A program made the translations under genes and the position numbers. This document shows positions 16,358 through 24,873 of a stretch of DNA of 64,000 nucleotides, piece after piece (the first letter of the stretch is position 1; every line of letters begins with the position of its first letter). The stretch lies in contig NZ_CP007035.1 of assembly GCF_000243115.2 (NCBI RefSeq), forward strand, positions 2,232,001 to 2,296,000, in the 5' to 3' direction. This stretch comes from Niabella soli DSM 19437. GTDB lineage: Bacteria; Bacteroidota; Bacteroidia; Chitinophagales; Chitinophagaceae. The notes under the pieces were generated by a model. That model did no database searches. It was not told the origin of the DNA and worked only from the letters and a program-made list of their open reading frames with translations.

Positions 16358-17482
16358 TTAACTCAAAATAACAAGATCCACTTCATTGGCAGAGAGTTTC
16401 TTTAACAGCTCATTGAAAACATTGGTGGCCAAAATGATCCGCGTCAAATTCAAATGCGGTTTCCCGATACAGATCGTTGTTATCCGTCTTTCTTCGCACT
16501 GTTCGATAATGGCTTTAGCCACATTTTCATTCTCGATCTTAATAATCTCCGCACCCAGCTCCATTGCCAGCTTAAAGTTATTGATCAAATGCCTTTGTTT
16601 ATCCAATGCAATTTTATCAGCATTTTCCCTGGATGTTTGCACATATAAAAGATACCACTTGCTGTTATAATAATTAGCCAGACGGGCTGTTTTACGAATT
16701 ACCGTTTTTGCCGTTTTTTCATTGGAGCTGATGCATGCCAGGAATTTTTCCCTTTTTATGGCACCCGGGAGCGTGAGCTCCGTTTCCACCTTACGCTCCA
16801 CCTGTGAAGCCGCCTCTTTTAAGGCCAGCTCCCGCAATTGCAGTATATGATCGTTCTTAAAGAAATTATTTAATGCGGTTTCAATCTTTGCCGGTTCATA
16901 GATCTTCCCTTCTTTCAGGCGCGTAATTAATTCGTCGGCCGTAAGGTCAATATTGACCACCTCGTCCGCCTGCGCCAGCACACTATCCGGGATACGCTCC
17001 TTTACTTCAACACCCGTGATCTCCTTCACCTCCTGGTTCAGGCTTTCTATATGCTGAATATTGACCGCACTGATCACATTAATGCCGGCATCGAGTATTT
17101 CGACCACATCCTGCCAGCGTTTTTCATTTTTGCTCCCTTCAATATTGGTATGCGCCAGTTCATCAACAATTACTACTTCCGGACGCAAGTTAATAACCGC
17201 CTGCACATCCAGCTCCTCTAATTCTTTTCCTTTGTAAAATAGCCGTCTCCGGGGCACCAGGGGCAGCCCTTCCAGTAGGGCATGCGTTTCGGCCCGGTTA
17301 TGCGTTTCTATATAGCCAATCTTAACATCAATGCCGCCCCGGAGCAGCGAATGCGCTTCCTGCAGCATGCGGTATGTTTTGCCCACCCCGGCGCTCATGC
17401 CCAGGTACACTTTAAACTTTCCCCGTCTTGATTTCTTAATCAGATCCAAAAAATGCTGTGCGGTATGGTCTTTGTCAGGCAT
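16358..17482 (-). CDS. kdpD: KdpD N-terminal sensor domain as a separate protein
   Basis: The 374-residue protein holds only the cytoplasmic KdpD domain (about 15-225) with Walker A (GMSAGVGKTYRM) and VVIVDELAHTNIEGSKN as Walker B, followed by a universal-stress-protein-like domain (about 245-374). No membrane helices, HisKA or ATPase modules are present; these are on the next gene. The start codon overlaps the porin stop as TGATG, so translation is coupled. The protein probably senses potassium, ATP or cyclic-di-AMP and modulates the neighbouring kinase. Free-standing KdpD domains are known in Bacteroidota and cyanobacteria. Confidence 0.92.
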   Translation of the reverse strand: MPDKDHTAQHFLDLIKKSRRGKFKVYLGMSAGVGKTYRMLQEAHSLLRGGIDVKIGYIETHNRAETHALLEGLPLVPRRRLFYKGKELEELDVQAVINLRPEVVIVDELAHTNIEGSKNEKRWQDVVEILDAGINVISAVNIQHIESLNQEVKEITGVEVKERIPDSVLAQADEVVNIDLTADELITRLKEGKIYEPAKIETALNNFFKNDHILQLRELALKEAASQVERKVETELTLPGAIKREKFLACISSNEKTAKTVIRKTARLANYYNSKWYLLYVQTSRENADKIALDKQRHLINNFKLAMELGAEIIKIENENVAKAIIEQCEERRITTICIGKPHLNLTRIILATNVFNELLKKLSANEVDLVILS

Positions 17483-18558
17483 CAGAACGAAACGGCTAAT
17501 GAGCTTGTTAAAAAGAAATCATCTTTGGCTTTGCTATTTCCTTTTGCAAAGATCTTATCTTTTGAAGAAAATTTCCTTGCTTCAATACGCCATAATATAT
17601 TATTGCCAAACAAATGATCATAATTAAGTGAATAACCTGCTGTTTTAAAGCCATGGGGTGTTCCTGTAGTAATGATCACCCCGTTTTTATCATTATAATA
17701 TTCCACTCTTGCCGCAACATTGTTTTTTGCATCGGGGCTTAGCTTCAATAGCAGCACCGGGGCATACCAGGTATTGTATTGATTGCTTCCTTTACTTTTT
17801 TGCTCGGCACCCACATCGAAGCCTGCTGTTAAAGCCAGTTTATCACTCAACTGAAAAATGCCGTAAAAATCATGAAAATAACGCATTCTTTTTACGCTGT
17901 CCGGTTTATCATTCCCGATAAAAGAGCTGCTGTTAAGCGTAATTTTTGAAGAGGGCTTAAAAGTGAGCTGATGTCCAAACGCGGGCGTATTGTTTCCGTT
18001 GACCCGCTGTATCCGTTGCCAGCCGTTCAACACCAGGCCGCTGATAAACCATTTACCATTATCCGAAGTGTAGGAAATCTTCGCCCCGGTTTCATAGTAA
18101 GGGGAATTATCCGCCAGTATGCTCCTGGTAAGCGTCCAGCAATCTTTACCCACTGCACTTTCAGAGCCAATATGTGAAGCAAAGATACCGGCGTCGACCC
18201 AAAGGTTTTTATTTTTCGAGAGTTTCACTCCTGCATTTGCTTCGTAAATATTTTTCAATACTCCCGGTTCTGCAGCCAGGTTAGCATTCATATAGGTGCC
18301 TGCTCCCAAGGCAAGGTTTGCTCTCAGGCTTTCCGTTTGCCAGGCAGCCTTAATATAGCCCAGGTTCAGATTTACTTCGTTGACCCTGTTATAGGCATAC
18401 ATAAATGCCGGATGTTCATGGTTTCCCGGTTTATTAAGATCGCATGAATAGTATGCTTCAATGTAGCCGCTCAAAGTAAATGACGATTGGGTACTGTCCG
18501 TTTGTGCATTGCCTCTTACTGCCAGCAAAGACAATAAGACCACTATAGTTTTTTTCAC
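17482..18558 (-). CDS. Outer-membrane porin-like barrel inside the kdp operon
   Basis: The 358-residue protein starts with GTG at 18558, four bases after the kdpC stop. A signal peptide (ending VRGNAQ) is followed by alternating amphipathic strands (SFTLSGYIEAYYSCDLNKPG; VNEVNLNLGYIKAAW) and a C-terminal Phe (LAVSF), typical of an outer-membrane barrel of the Bbp2/porin-2 type. Location between kdpC and kdpD implies that it lets potassium or solutes cross the outer membrane when Kdp is induced. That role is inferred from context only. Confidence 0.8.
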   Translation of the reverse strand: MKKTIVVLLSLLAVRGNAQTDSTQSSFTLSGYIEAYYSCDLNKPGNHEHPAFMYAYNRVNEVNLNLGYIKAAWQTESLRANLALGAGTYMNANLAAEPGVLKNIYEANAGVKLSKNKNLWVDAGIFASHIGSESAVGKDCWTLTRSILADNSPYYETGAKISYTSDNGKWFISGLVLNGWQRIQRVNGNNTPAFGHQLTFKPSSKITLNSSSFIGNDKPDSVKRMRYFHDFYGIFQLSDKLALTAGFDVGAEQKSKGSNQYNTWYAPVLLLKLSPDAKNNVAARVEYYNDKNGVIITTGTPHGFKTAGYSLNYDHLFGNNILWRIEARKFSSKDKIFAKGNSKAKDDFFLTSSLAVSF

Positions 18559-18562
18559 TTTT

Positions 18563-19123
18563 TTATTTCAGGTTATCTAATGCAATATTCAATTTGAGCA
18601 CATTTATTTTTTCTGTCCCGAACCATCCCAACAAGGGCTTTTCAGTGTTGGCAAGAATCAACTGTTCCAGGTTACCCTCGCCAATACCGCGGATTGCCGC
18701 AATGCGTTTTAGCTGCACCCGGGCGGCGGGTACTGAGATATCCGGATCCAGCCCGCTGCCGCTCGCCGTCACCAGGTCTGAAGGGATCGCTTCTTTTTTT
18801 ATGCCGGGATTGTGCACCAAAAAAGTATCTATTCGTGCTTGCACTGTTTTTAAGTACTCCCGATTCGATGGCCCCTTATTGCTGCCCCCCGCAGCCGCCG
18901 CATTATAATCAACTGCAGAAGGCCGCGAATAAAAATATTTGTCATCGGTAAATTTTTGCCCCACATTGGCATAATAGGTTTTGCCGTGGTATACGACCAC
19001 ATCACCCTTCCCCTTATTGGCCGTAAGCCGGGCCGCGCCCAATACGATTAACGTATAAATACCCGAGAAGAATAAAAAACAAACGAGGGTAAGGCGTATG
19101 GCGGGAATAATATTTTTTTTCAT
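18563..19123 (-). CDS. kdpC: Potassium-transporting ATPase subunit C
   Basis: I choose the ATG at 19123, because the family starts with a short Lys-rich segment and a membrane helix (MKKNIIPAIRLTLVCFLFFS). This gives 186 residues, the usual length. Diagnostic parts are FYSRPSAVDYNAAAAGGSN, then VTASGSGLDPDISVPAA and LLGWFGTEKINVLKLN. KdpC clamps the KdpA/KdpB complex and stabilises nucleotide binding. The gene is separated from kdpB by about 200 bases that hold a hairpin repeat, unusual for this operon. Confidence 0.95.
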   Translation of the reverse strand: MKKNIIPAIRLTLVCFLFFSGIYTLIVLGAARLTANKGKGDVVVYHGKTYYANVGQKFTDDKYFYSRPSAVDYNAAAAGGSNKGPSNREYLKTVQARIDTFLVHNPGIKKEAIPSDLVTASGSGLDPDISVPAARVQLKRIAAIRGIGEGNLEQLILANTEKPLLGWFGTEKINVLKLNIALDNLK

Positions 19124-19182
19124 AATTATATTTTTAAAAAATTGGTTCGGATAAATCAATGAGATCATGACAGCCAACCGGT

Positions 19183-19263
19183 CCGTCATTGCAAGCTTGC
19201 AGCGCCATCTCCTTTATATTGAAGAGATGGTTCGACTCCGCTGCGCTTCGCTCACCATGACGG
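19183..19263. repeat. 81-bp hairpin element between kdpB and kdpC
   Basis: The ends are inverted (ccgtcat and atgacgg), as are the inner arms (ccatctc and gagatgg), so the whole segment can fold into one long imperfect hairpin. The right half reads ttcgactccgctgcgcttcg, a phrase common in mobile intergenic repeats. It occupies the only large gap inside the operon, which looks like an insertion. Confidence 0.6.
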
Positions 19264-19329
19264 TGGTAATTGTTATTAGTTCTCATAATCTTGTACCCTG
19301 TCATTGACAGCATACCGAAGAGTGGTTTA

Positions 19330-21372
19330 TTAAACAAACAACGCAACAACAATATCTATCAATTTAATCCCGATAAACGGAACGACCACTCCGCCCAGGC
19401 CATATACCAGCAGGTTCCTCCGGAGCAATGCACTGGCGCCTATCGGCCGGTAGGCCACACCCTTCAGGGCCAATGGGATCAGCAACGGAATAATAATAGC
19501 ATTAAAGATCACTGCAGACAGGATGGCGCTTGCCGGGGAATGCAGCCGCATGATGTTCAGTCCCTGCAGGGCCGGAATGGAAGCAATGAATAATGCCGGA
19601 ACAATGGCGAAATATTTTGCCACATCATTCGCGATGCTGAAGGTGGTCAGTGTTCCCCTTGTCATTAAAAGTTGCTTGCCTATTTCCACCACCTCGATCA
19701 ATTTTGTGGGGTCATTATCCAGGTCCACCATATTGCCCGCTTCTTTTGCTGCCTGGGTGCCGCTGTTCATCGCTACGCCCACATCCGCCTGGGCCAATGC
19801 CGGTGCATCATTGGTGCCATCCCCCATCATGGCCACCAATCTTCCTTCTGCCTGCTCTTTGCGGATATAATTCATTTTATCTTCCGGCTTTGCTTCGGCA
19901 ATAAAGTCATCCACCCCTGCCTTTCCGGCAATGTATTTTGCGGTCAAAGGATTGTCGCCGGTGACCATTACGGTTTTTATACCCATCTTGCGCAGGCGCT
20001 CAAACCGTTCCCGGATACCGGGTTTAATGATATCCTGCAACTCAATAACCCCCAATACTTTTTCATTTTCAGCCAATACCAGCGGTGTTCCTCCATTCCT
20101 TGAAATGACTTTTACTTTTTCGTTTGTTTCTTCCGGGAAAATATTCCCGGCTTTTTCCACTGCCTTCCGGATAGCATCGGCAGCTCCCTTCCTGATCCGG
20201 ATCGCATCGTAATCAATACCAGAGCTTCTTGTTTCAGCAGTAAATTTTATATAATGCGGATGCGCTACCTGGTAGCTCAGGGGATTGACACCGGCCAGTT
20301 CTATTATAGATTTTCCTTCGGGGGTTTCATCTGCCATCGACCCCAACACTACGGCTTTTATAAAATGTTTTTCATCCACACCATTAGCCGGGTAGAAACC
20401 GGTCGCCTTCCGGTTACCGATCGTGATCGTACCTGTTTTATCCAGCAGCAACACATCAATATCGCCGGCCGTCTCAACCGCCTTTCCGCTTTTGGTGATC
20501 ACATTCGCCCGCAAGGCCCGGTTCATACCAGCTATACCAATGGCAGACAATAAACCGCCGATCGTGGTGGGGATCAGGCATACAAACAGGGATATAAAGG
20601 CGGCAATCGTAATAGGCGTCTGTGCATAGTCGCCAAAGGGTTTTAGGGTTACTGTTACGATGATGAACACTAACGTAAAACCCGCCAGCAAAATGGTAAG
20701 CGCAATCTCATTGGGAGTTTTTTGTCTTGAGGCGCCCTCCACCAGCGCGATCATCTTATCCAAAAAACTTTCGCCGGCTTCGGTGGTTACTTTCACTATT
20801 ATTTTGTCTGAAAGTACTTTTGTGCCGCCGGTTACGCTGCTTTTATCTCCTCCCGCTTCGCGTATAACAGGAGCGCTTTCCCCGGTAATAGCGCTTTCAT
20901 CGATAGTGGCCAGGCCTTTGATGATTTCGCCGTCTGATGGAATGATATCGCCTGCTTCGCATAAAAACACATCCCCTTTTTTTAGTTGCGACGATGGAAC
21001 AATCTTAATTTCGTCCACATACATTTCTCCTACCGGTTGCATCCACTTAGCAGGCGTTTCCTCCCTTGTCTTACGCAAGCTATCCGCCTGGGCCTTTCCC
21101 CTGGCCTCGGCAATGGCTTCGGCAAAATTGGCAAACAGCAGGGTTATGAACAGCACACCCGTTACTACTCCGTTATAAGCCAGGCTGCCCTGGTTTTGTT
21201 CACCCGCAGCGGTCCATATACATACGCCCGCCATAACGAGGGTGCCCACCCATACCGTAAACATTACGGGATTGCGGAACATTTTTACGGGGCTGAGTTT
21301 GATGAAGGATTGTTTCAACGCCTCTTTTACCAATGCCCGTTGAAACAGTTTATTATTTTTATTGCTTTTCAT
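19330..21372 (-). CDS. kdpB: Potassium-transporting ATPase subunit B (P-type ATPase)
   Basis: The 680-residue length is normal. The P-type signatures are all present: [11 protein letters not shown] (actuator), [12 protein letters not shown] with the phosphorylated Asp, [10 protein letters not shown], and [20 protein letters not shown]. Membrane helices occur at about 35-75, 220-275 and 575-680. KdpB hydrolyses ATP to power potassium entry through KdpA. It follows kdpA by 12 bases. The gene was read fully on the minus strand with no interruption. Confidence 0.97.
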   Translation of the reverse strand: MKSNKNNKLFQRALVKEALKQSFIKLSPVKMFRNPVMFTVWVGTLVMAGVCIWTAAGEQNQGSLAYNGVVTGVLFITLLFANFAEAIAEARGKAQADSLRKTREETPAKWMQPVGEMYVDEIKIVPSSQLKKGDVFLCEAGDIIPSDGEIIKGLATIDESAITGESAPVIREAGGDKSSVTGGTKVLSDKIIVKVTTEAGESFLDKMIALVEGASRQKTPNEIALTILLAGFTLVFIIVTVTLKPFGDYAQTPITIAAFISLFVCLIPTTIGGLLSAIGIAGMNRALRANVITKSGKAVETAGDIDVLLLDKTGTITIGNRKATGFYPANGVDEKHFIKAVVLGSMADETPEGKSIIELAGVNPLSYQVAHPHYIKFTAETRSSGIDYDAIRIRKGAADAIRKAVEKAGNIFPEETNEKVKVISRNGGTPLVLAENEKVLGVIELQDIIKPGIRERFERLRKMGIKTVMVTGDNPLTAKYIAGKAGVDDFIAEAKPEDKMNYIRKEQAEGRLVAMMGDGTNDAPALAQADVGVAMNSGTQAAKEAGNMVDLDNDPTKLIEVVEIGKQLLMTRGTLTTFSIANDVAKYFAIVPALFIASIPALQGLNIMRLHSPASAILSAVIFNAIIIPLLIPLALKGVAYRPIGASALLRRNLLVYGLGGVVVPFIGIKLIDIVVALFV

Positions 21373-21384
21373 GTCTGTGTCTGA

Positions 21385-23085
21385 TTAATAAAGTGAAAAA
21401 TATTCTGCAATAGGGCCCAGGGTTAATGCAGGGAAGAAAGACAATGCTGCAACAATGGCGATAACCGCAAAGACCATCAGGCCAAAAGTGGCGGTGTCTG
21501 TTTTTAAGGTACCCGCGCTTTCGGGAACATATTTTTTTGCGGCAAGGCTTCCGGCAATAGCTACCGGGCCAATGATCGGCAGGTACCTCGCCAATAACAT
21601 CACCGTACCGCAGGCGATATTCCAGAAGGGCGTATTATCACCCAATCCTTCAAATCCACTGCCATTATTAGCACCCGATGAAGTGAACTCGTACAGCATT
21701 TCGCTGAAACCGTGATAGCCGGGGTTATTGAGCCACCCCGCGTAAGTTCCCGGGTGATGCGCATATAAGTAGCTGGAAATGGCGGTACCCGTAAGGATCA
21801 GCAACGGATGCAGAAGAGCTATGATCATGGCGATCTTCATTTCTCTTGCTTCTATTTTCTTGCCTAAAAACTCTGGTGTTCTTCCCACCATCAGCCCGCT
21901 GATAAATACCGCCAGGATAATAAAGACAAAAAAATTAAGGAACCCTACACCCACACCGCCATAAAAACAGTTCACCATCATACCCAGCATTTGGTTCATC
22001 CCGCTTAGCGGTAGAAAGCTATCGTGCATGGCGTTTACACTTCCGGTGGAGATGACGGTGGTGGCGATACTCCAGTAGGCCGAAGCCGCCGAGCCGAACC
22101 TGACTTCTTTCCCCTCCATATTACCAATTGCCTGCCCGATGCCCATTTTTGCAAGGGCGGGATTCCCCTTTAGTTCCCCCACAACCGTTGGCACCAGCAA
22201 CAACATAAAGCCTATGGTCATTACCCCCAGGATCACCAGGGCCAATTTTCTTCTTCTCAGGATGTAGCCCAGGGCAAAAATCATGGCAATGGGTATCAGC
22301 ATCTGAGTTACCATTTCAATAATATTTGTAAAATAGTTTGGATTTTCAAAGGGGTGGGCCGAATTAGGGCCAAAGAAACCACCGCCATTAGTACCCAGGT
22401 GTTTTATGGCCACAAAGACAGCCGCCGGCCCCCGGCTTACCTGCACCGTATCACCTTGCAGCGTGGTGATCGTATCTTTCCCCGCAAAGGTCATAGGAGT
22501 TCCGTTAAACAATAAAAGCAACGCCACGATCAATGCGATGGGAAATAAGATCCGCGTACAGGAACGAACAAAAAGGAAATAGAAATTCCCCAGTTTAACT
22601 GATGTCCGCTCCCGTAGTGCAAAGAACACCGTTGCAGCAATTGCCATACCGCAACCGGCGCTAACGAATTGAAACAACATAAGGGTTAGTTGCCCGAAGT
22701 AAGATATGCCTGTTTCGCCGGAGTAATGTTGCAGGTTGGTGTTACAGATAAAGCTGATGGCCGTATTAAAAGCAAGGTCAGCGCTCATTGATGGATTCTT
22801 ATCGGGGTTGAGGGGCAGCCAGCTCATGTTCATTAATACAAACATGCAGCCCAAAAACCAGAAAAGGTTAATCGTGAGGAGTGCTATCAGGTGCTGCTTC
22901 CAGTTCATTTCTTTTGACGGATCAATTCCGCCCAGGCGGTAAAAAATGGTATCTACCGGCTTGAATATCCGGTCTGACCAGGTTTTGTCGTTGCTATACA
23001 CTTTACCGATGTAGCGGCCCAGGGGTATTGCAAGCAGTACCGCCAGCCCGTACATTAGTATAATTCCAGGAATCTCTGCGTTCAT
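21385..23085 (-). CDS. kdpA: Potassium-transporting ATPase subunit A
   Basis: The 566-residue, multi-helix membrane protein is related to SKT potassium channels. The four pore loops are recognisable: FICNTNLQHYSG, LGTNGGGFFGPNSAHPFENP, STGSVNAMHDSF and SSGANNGSGFEGL. They form the selectivity filter for high-affinity potassium uptake. It is preceded four bases upstream by kdpF. All catalytic features look intact, so the pump should be functional. Confidence 0.97.
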   Translation of the reverse strand: MNAEIPGIILMYGLAVLLAIPLGRYIGKVYSNDKTWSDRIFKPVDTIFYRLGGIDPSKEMNWKQHLIALLTINLFWFLGCMFVLMNMSWLPLNPDKNPSMSADLAFNTAISFICNTNLQHYSGETGISYFGQLTLMLFQFVSAGCGMAIAATVFFALRERTSVKLGNFYFLFVRSCTRILFPIALIVALLLLFNGTPMTFAGKDTITTLQGDTVQVSRGPAAVFVAIKHLGTNGGGFFGPNSAHPFENPNYFTNIIEMVTQMLIPIAMIFALGYILRRRKLALVILGVMTIGFMLLLVPTVVGELKGNPALAKMGIGQAIGNMEGKEVRFGSAASAYWSIATTVISTGSVNAMHDSFLPLSGMNQMLGMMVNCFYGGVGVGFLNFFVFIILAVFISGLMVGRTPEFLGKKIEAREMKIAMIIALLHPLLILTGTAISSYLYAHHPGTYAGWLNNPGYHGFSEMLYEFTSSGANNGSGFEGLGDNTPFWNIACGTVMLLARYLPIIGPVAIAGSLAAKKYVPESAGTLKTDTATFGLMVFAVIAIVAALSFFPALTLGPIAEYFSLY

Positions 23086-23089
23086 TGTT

Positions 23090-23167
23090 TTAAAATTTTT
23101 CCGGTTTTACCAATACATAACACATATACACAAATACGGCGATGGCTACGATGAATAATGCTGTCAT
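23090..23167 (-). CDS. kdpF: KdpF small membrane subunit
   Basis: This 25-residue peptide starts MTALFIVAIAVFVYMCY and ends LVKPEKF, the hallmark of KdpF: one membrane helix with a C-terminal KPEKF. It stabilises the KdpABC complex in the inner membrane. Four bases separate its stop from the kdpA start, and its ATG overlaps the stop of the preceding 27-residue reading frame (ATGA). It is below most gene-finder cut-offs. Confidence 0.9.
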   Translation of the reverse strand: MTALFIVAIAVFVYMCYVLVKPEKF

Positions 23168-23247
23168 ATCTTTTCAAAATATTTTATTGATAAAAAAAAG
23201 AGGGCAAATCCTAAAAGCCCCGCGAGAATTAAAATGAATGTGAGCAT
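23164..23247 (-). CDS. 27-residue membrane peptide upstream of kdpF
   Basis: The frame MLTFILILAGLLGFALFF plus LSIKYFEKI encodes a single membrane helix with a charged end. It overlaps the kdpF start by four bases (ATGA), the usual sign of coupled translation, and is the first frame behind the sigma-54 promoter (about 20 bases from the predicted start of transcription). It resembles KdpF in design but not in its end. I infer an extra Kdp subunit or leader peptide; no function is proven. Confidence 0.7.
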   Translation of the reverse strand: MLTFILILAGLLGFALFFLSIKYFEKI

Positions 23248-23277
23248 AACGAATTATAATTTGATATGCCAACAGGG

Positions 23278-23295
23278 ATGCAATCCCCGTTCCAA
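23278..23295 (-). promoter_or_regulatory. Sigma-54 (-24/-12) promoter of the kdp operon
   Basis: The minus strand reads TTGGAACGGGGATTGCAT. Against the consensus TTGGCACG-N4-TTGC it differs at one base, and the diagnostic GG and GC are separated by exactly ten bases. Transcription should begin near 23268, about 20 bases before the first small reading frame. A sigma-54 activator gene lies immediately upstream. Confidence 0.85.
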
Positions 23296-23300
23296 CAAAA

Positions 23301-23315
23301 TCCGGATCTGCCGGA
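23301..23315. promoter_or_regulatory. Inverted repeat tccgg-N5-ccgga upstream of the -24 box
   Basis: A 5-bp inverted repeat with a 5-base spacer directly precedes the -24 element. It could be a second operator, but its position close to the polymerase site and its short arms leave this open. Confidence 0.3.
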
Positions 23316-23345
23316 ACGCGCTGCTGTACTGAGTTGTAATTTCTT

Positions 23346-23363
23346 TTGCCACAGCCGTGGCAA
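23346..23363. promoter_or_regulatory. Palindrome, candidate upstream activator site for the sigma-54 regulator
   Basis: TTGCCACGGCTGTGGCAA on the minus strand is symmetric at 16 of 18 positions. Its centre lies about 87 bases before the predicted kdp transcription start, a normal distance for sigma-54 activator sites. It sits between the activator gene's terminator and the promoter. Confidence 0.7.
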
Positions 23364-23413
23364 TAAAAACCCTTTCAAAATGAAAGGGTGCCCACTATCG
23401 TTTTGAAAGGGTT
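23364..23413 (-). terminator. Terminator of the sigma-54 activator gene
   Basis: On the minus strand AACCCTTTCAAAA and TTTTGAAAGGGTT form a 13-bp stem around 20 bases, followed by TTTTTATTG. The stem begins inside the activator's stop codon, so it insulates the kdp promoter from read-through. Confidence 0.75.
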
Positions 23414-24752
23414 ACTTTATATAATATTCTTCTATCTTCCGATAAAGCGTGGTTAAAGCTATATTCAGCAATTTTGCCGTTTCGGTTTTATTGCCGTTGG
23501 TGTAATTCAAAACTTTCTGGATGTGGATCTTTTCAGCGCTGGCCAGATCAAAAGCAGACAGCACTTTTCCCCCGGCAACCGGAAGTTGTTGCAATTCAAC
23601 GGGCAGGCTCTCAAGGCTTAGCACTTCCCCATTTGTAAGAATAACGCTTCGTTCAATTACGTTTTTTAATTCGCGGATGTTTCCCTTCCAGGTATGTTGC
23701 TGCAATGCCTCAAGATAGGGTTTGGAGATAGATGAAATTTTTTTTCCGGTCTTATTTGCAAACTGGTGCAGAAAACCGGTTGCTAATAATTCGATATCAG
23801 CAATCCGCTCTCTTAGCGGAGGCAAGGCGATCTGAAAAACGGCTATACGGTAAAACAGGTCTTCACGGATGTTGCCGGCTTCTCCTTCTTTTTGCAGGTC
23901 CCTGTTAGTGGCCGCGATAATGCGCACATTCACTTTCGTGGGTTTGCTATCGCCTACCTTCAGAAACTCGCCTGTTTCGAGCACGCGCAGCAACTTGGCC
24001 TGCAGCTCTAATGGCATTTCGCCGATCTCATCCAGGAAAACGGTACCATTATTGGCCTCTTCAAATATTCCTTTGCTATCTTTCAATGCACCGGTGAAGG
24101 CTCCGGCTTTATGCCCGAACAATTCATTCTCCAGCAATTCCCTGCTGAACGCCGAACAGTTTATCGCAACAAAATGCTGCCGGCTCCGGCTGCCGGCATT
24201 GTGAATGGCTTGTGCAAAAACTTCCTTACCAGTACCGGTTTCCCCGGTAAGCAACACCGTTGCGTCAGTAGCCGCCACCATTTTCGCCACTGTAACGGCC
24301 GCCGTAAGTTGCTTCGATTTACCCAGTACATTATCAAACGAATACTTTTTGTCTAATCGCTGCTCCAATTGTCTTACCCGCTTTGCCAGGGATACTTTTT
24401 CAACAGCTTTATATAACAGGGGGATAATCTTATTATTGTCATCACCCTTGGTAATATAATCAAATGCCCCATTCTTTATAGCCTGCACACTATCGGGGAT
24501 ATTACCATACGCGGTAAGTAATATGATTTCCACGGCCGGGTATTTTTCTTTTATTTTTCCAGACAACTCAACCCCGCTGCCGTCAGGCAATTTTACATCA
24601 CAGATAACCACATCGAAATCGGAGGTCTCCAATTTTTTCAGACCGTTTTTGGCGTCTGCAGCCGCTGCTACTTCAAAGCCTTCCAGGCTGATTATTTTAG
24701 AAAGAAGCGTTCTGATTTTATCTTCGTCATCAATGATCAATACCTTATTCAT
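23412..24752 (-). CDS. Sigma-54-dependent response regulator, likely Kdp activator
   Basis: The 446-residue NtrC-type regulator has a receiver domain (1-120, phospho-acceptor Asp in VVICDVKLPDGSG). The AAA+ domain (about 140-370) carries GETGTGKE (Walker A), GAFTGA (sigma-54 contact loop) and GTVFLDEIGEMP (Walker B). A Fis-type helix-turn-helix (NKTETAKLLNIALTTLYRKI) ends the protein. It lies directly upstream of a sigma-54 promoter and palindrome that control kdp. No OmpR-type KdpE is present in the window, so this protein probably takes its place and receives phosphate from the kinase at the other end of the operon. Confidence 0.92.
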   Translation of the reverse strand: MNKVLIIDDEDKIRTLLSKIISLEGFEVAAAADAKNGLKKLETSDFDVVICDVKLPDGSGVELSGKIKEKYPAVEIILLTAYGNIPDSVQAIKNGAFDYITKGDDNNKIIPLLYKAVEKVSLAKRVRQLEQRLDKKYSFDNVLGKSKQLTAAVTVAKMVAATDATVLLTGETGTGKEVFAQAIHNAGSRSRQHFVAINCSAFSRELLENELFGHKAGAFTGALKDSKGIFEEANNGTVFLDEIGEMPLELQAKLLRVLETGEFLKVGDSKPTKVNVRIIAATNRDLQKEGEAGNIREDLFYRIAVFQIALPPLRERIADIELLATGFLHQFANKTGKKISSISKPYLEALQQHTWKGNIRELKNVIERSVILTNGEVLSLESLPVELQQLPVAGGKVLSAFDLASAEKIHIQKVLNYTNGNKTETAKLLNIALTTLYRKIEEYYIK

Positions 24753-24769
24753 TTACAAACTTTAATCAG

Positions 24770-24777
24770 CAAAGTTA
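24770..24777 (-). promoter_or_regulatory. Candidate -7 box (TAACTTTG) of the sigma-54 activator gene
   Basis: The minus strand has TAACTTTG, an exact TAnnTTTG match, 17 bases before the start codon. No clear TTTG lies at -33. This suggests that the activator is transcribed by the housekeeping polymerase, apart from kdp. Confidence 0.5.
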
Positions 24778-24873
24778 TCATTTCTGCGCAGACGAATTAC
24801 ACCTGCGGCAATATCGGTCTTGTGTTATTCCAATAGCTTCCGGTTATGGATGTGCTTCAATTTTAAACAGCCG

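Noticed and set aside
23301-23315. Main activator site for kdp
   Set aside because: The 5-bp arms directly abut the -24 box, a poor place for a sigma-54 activator; the larger palindrome at 23346 is the better candidate.
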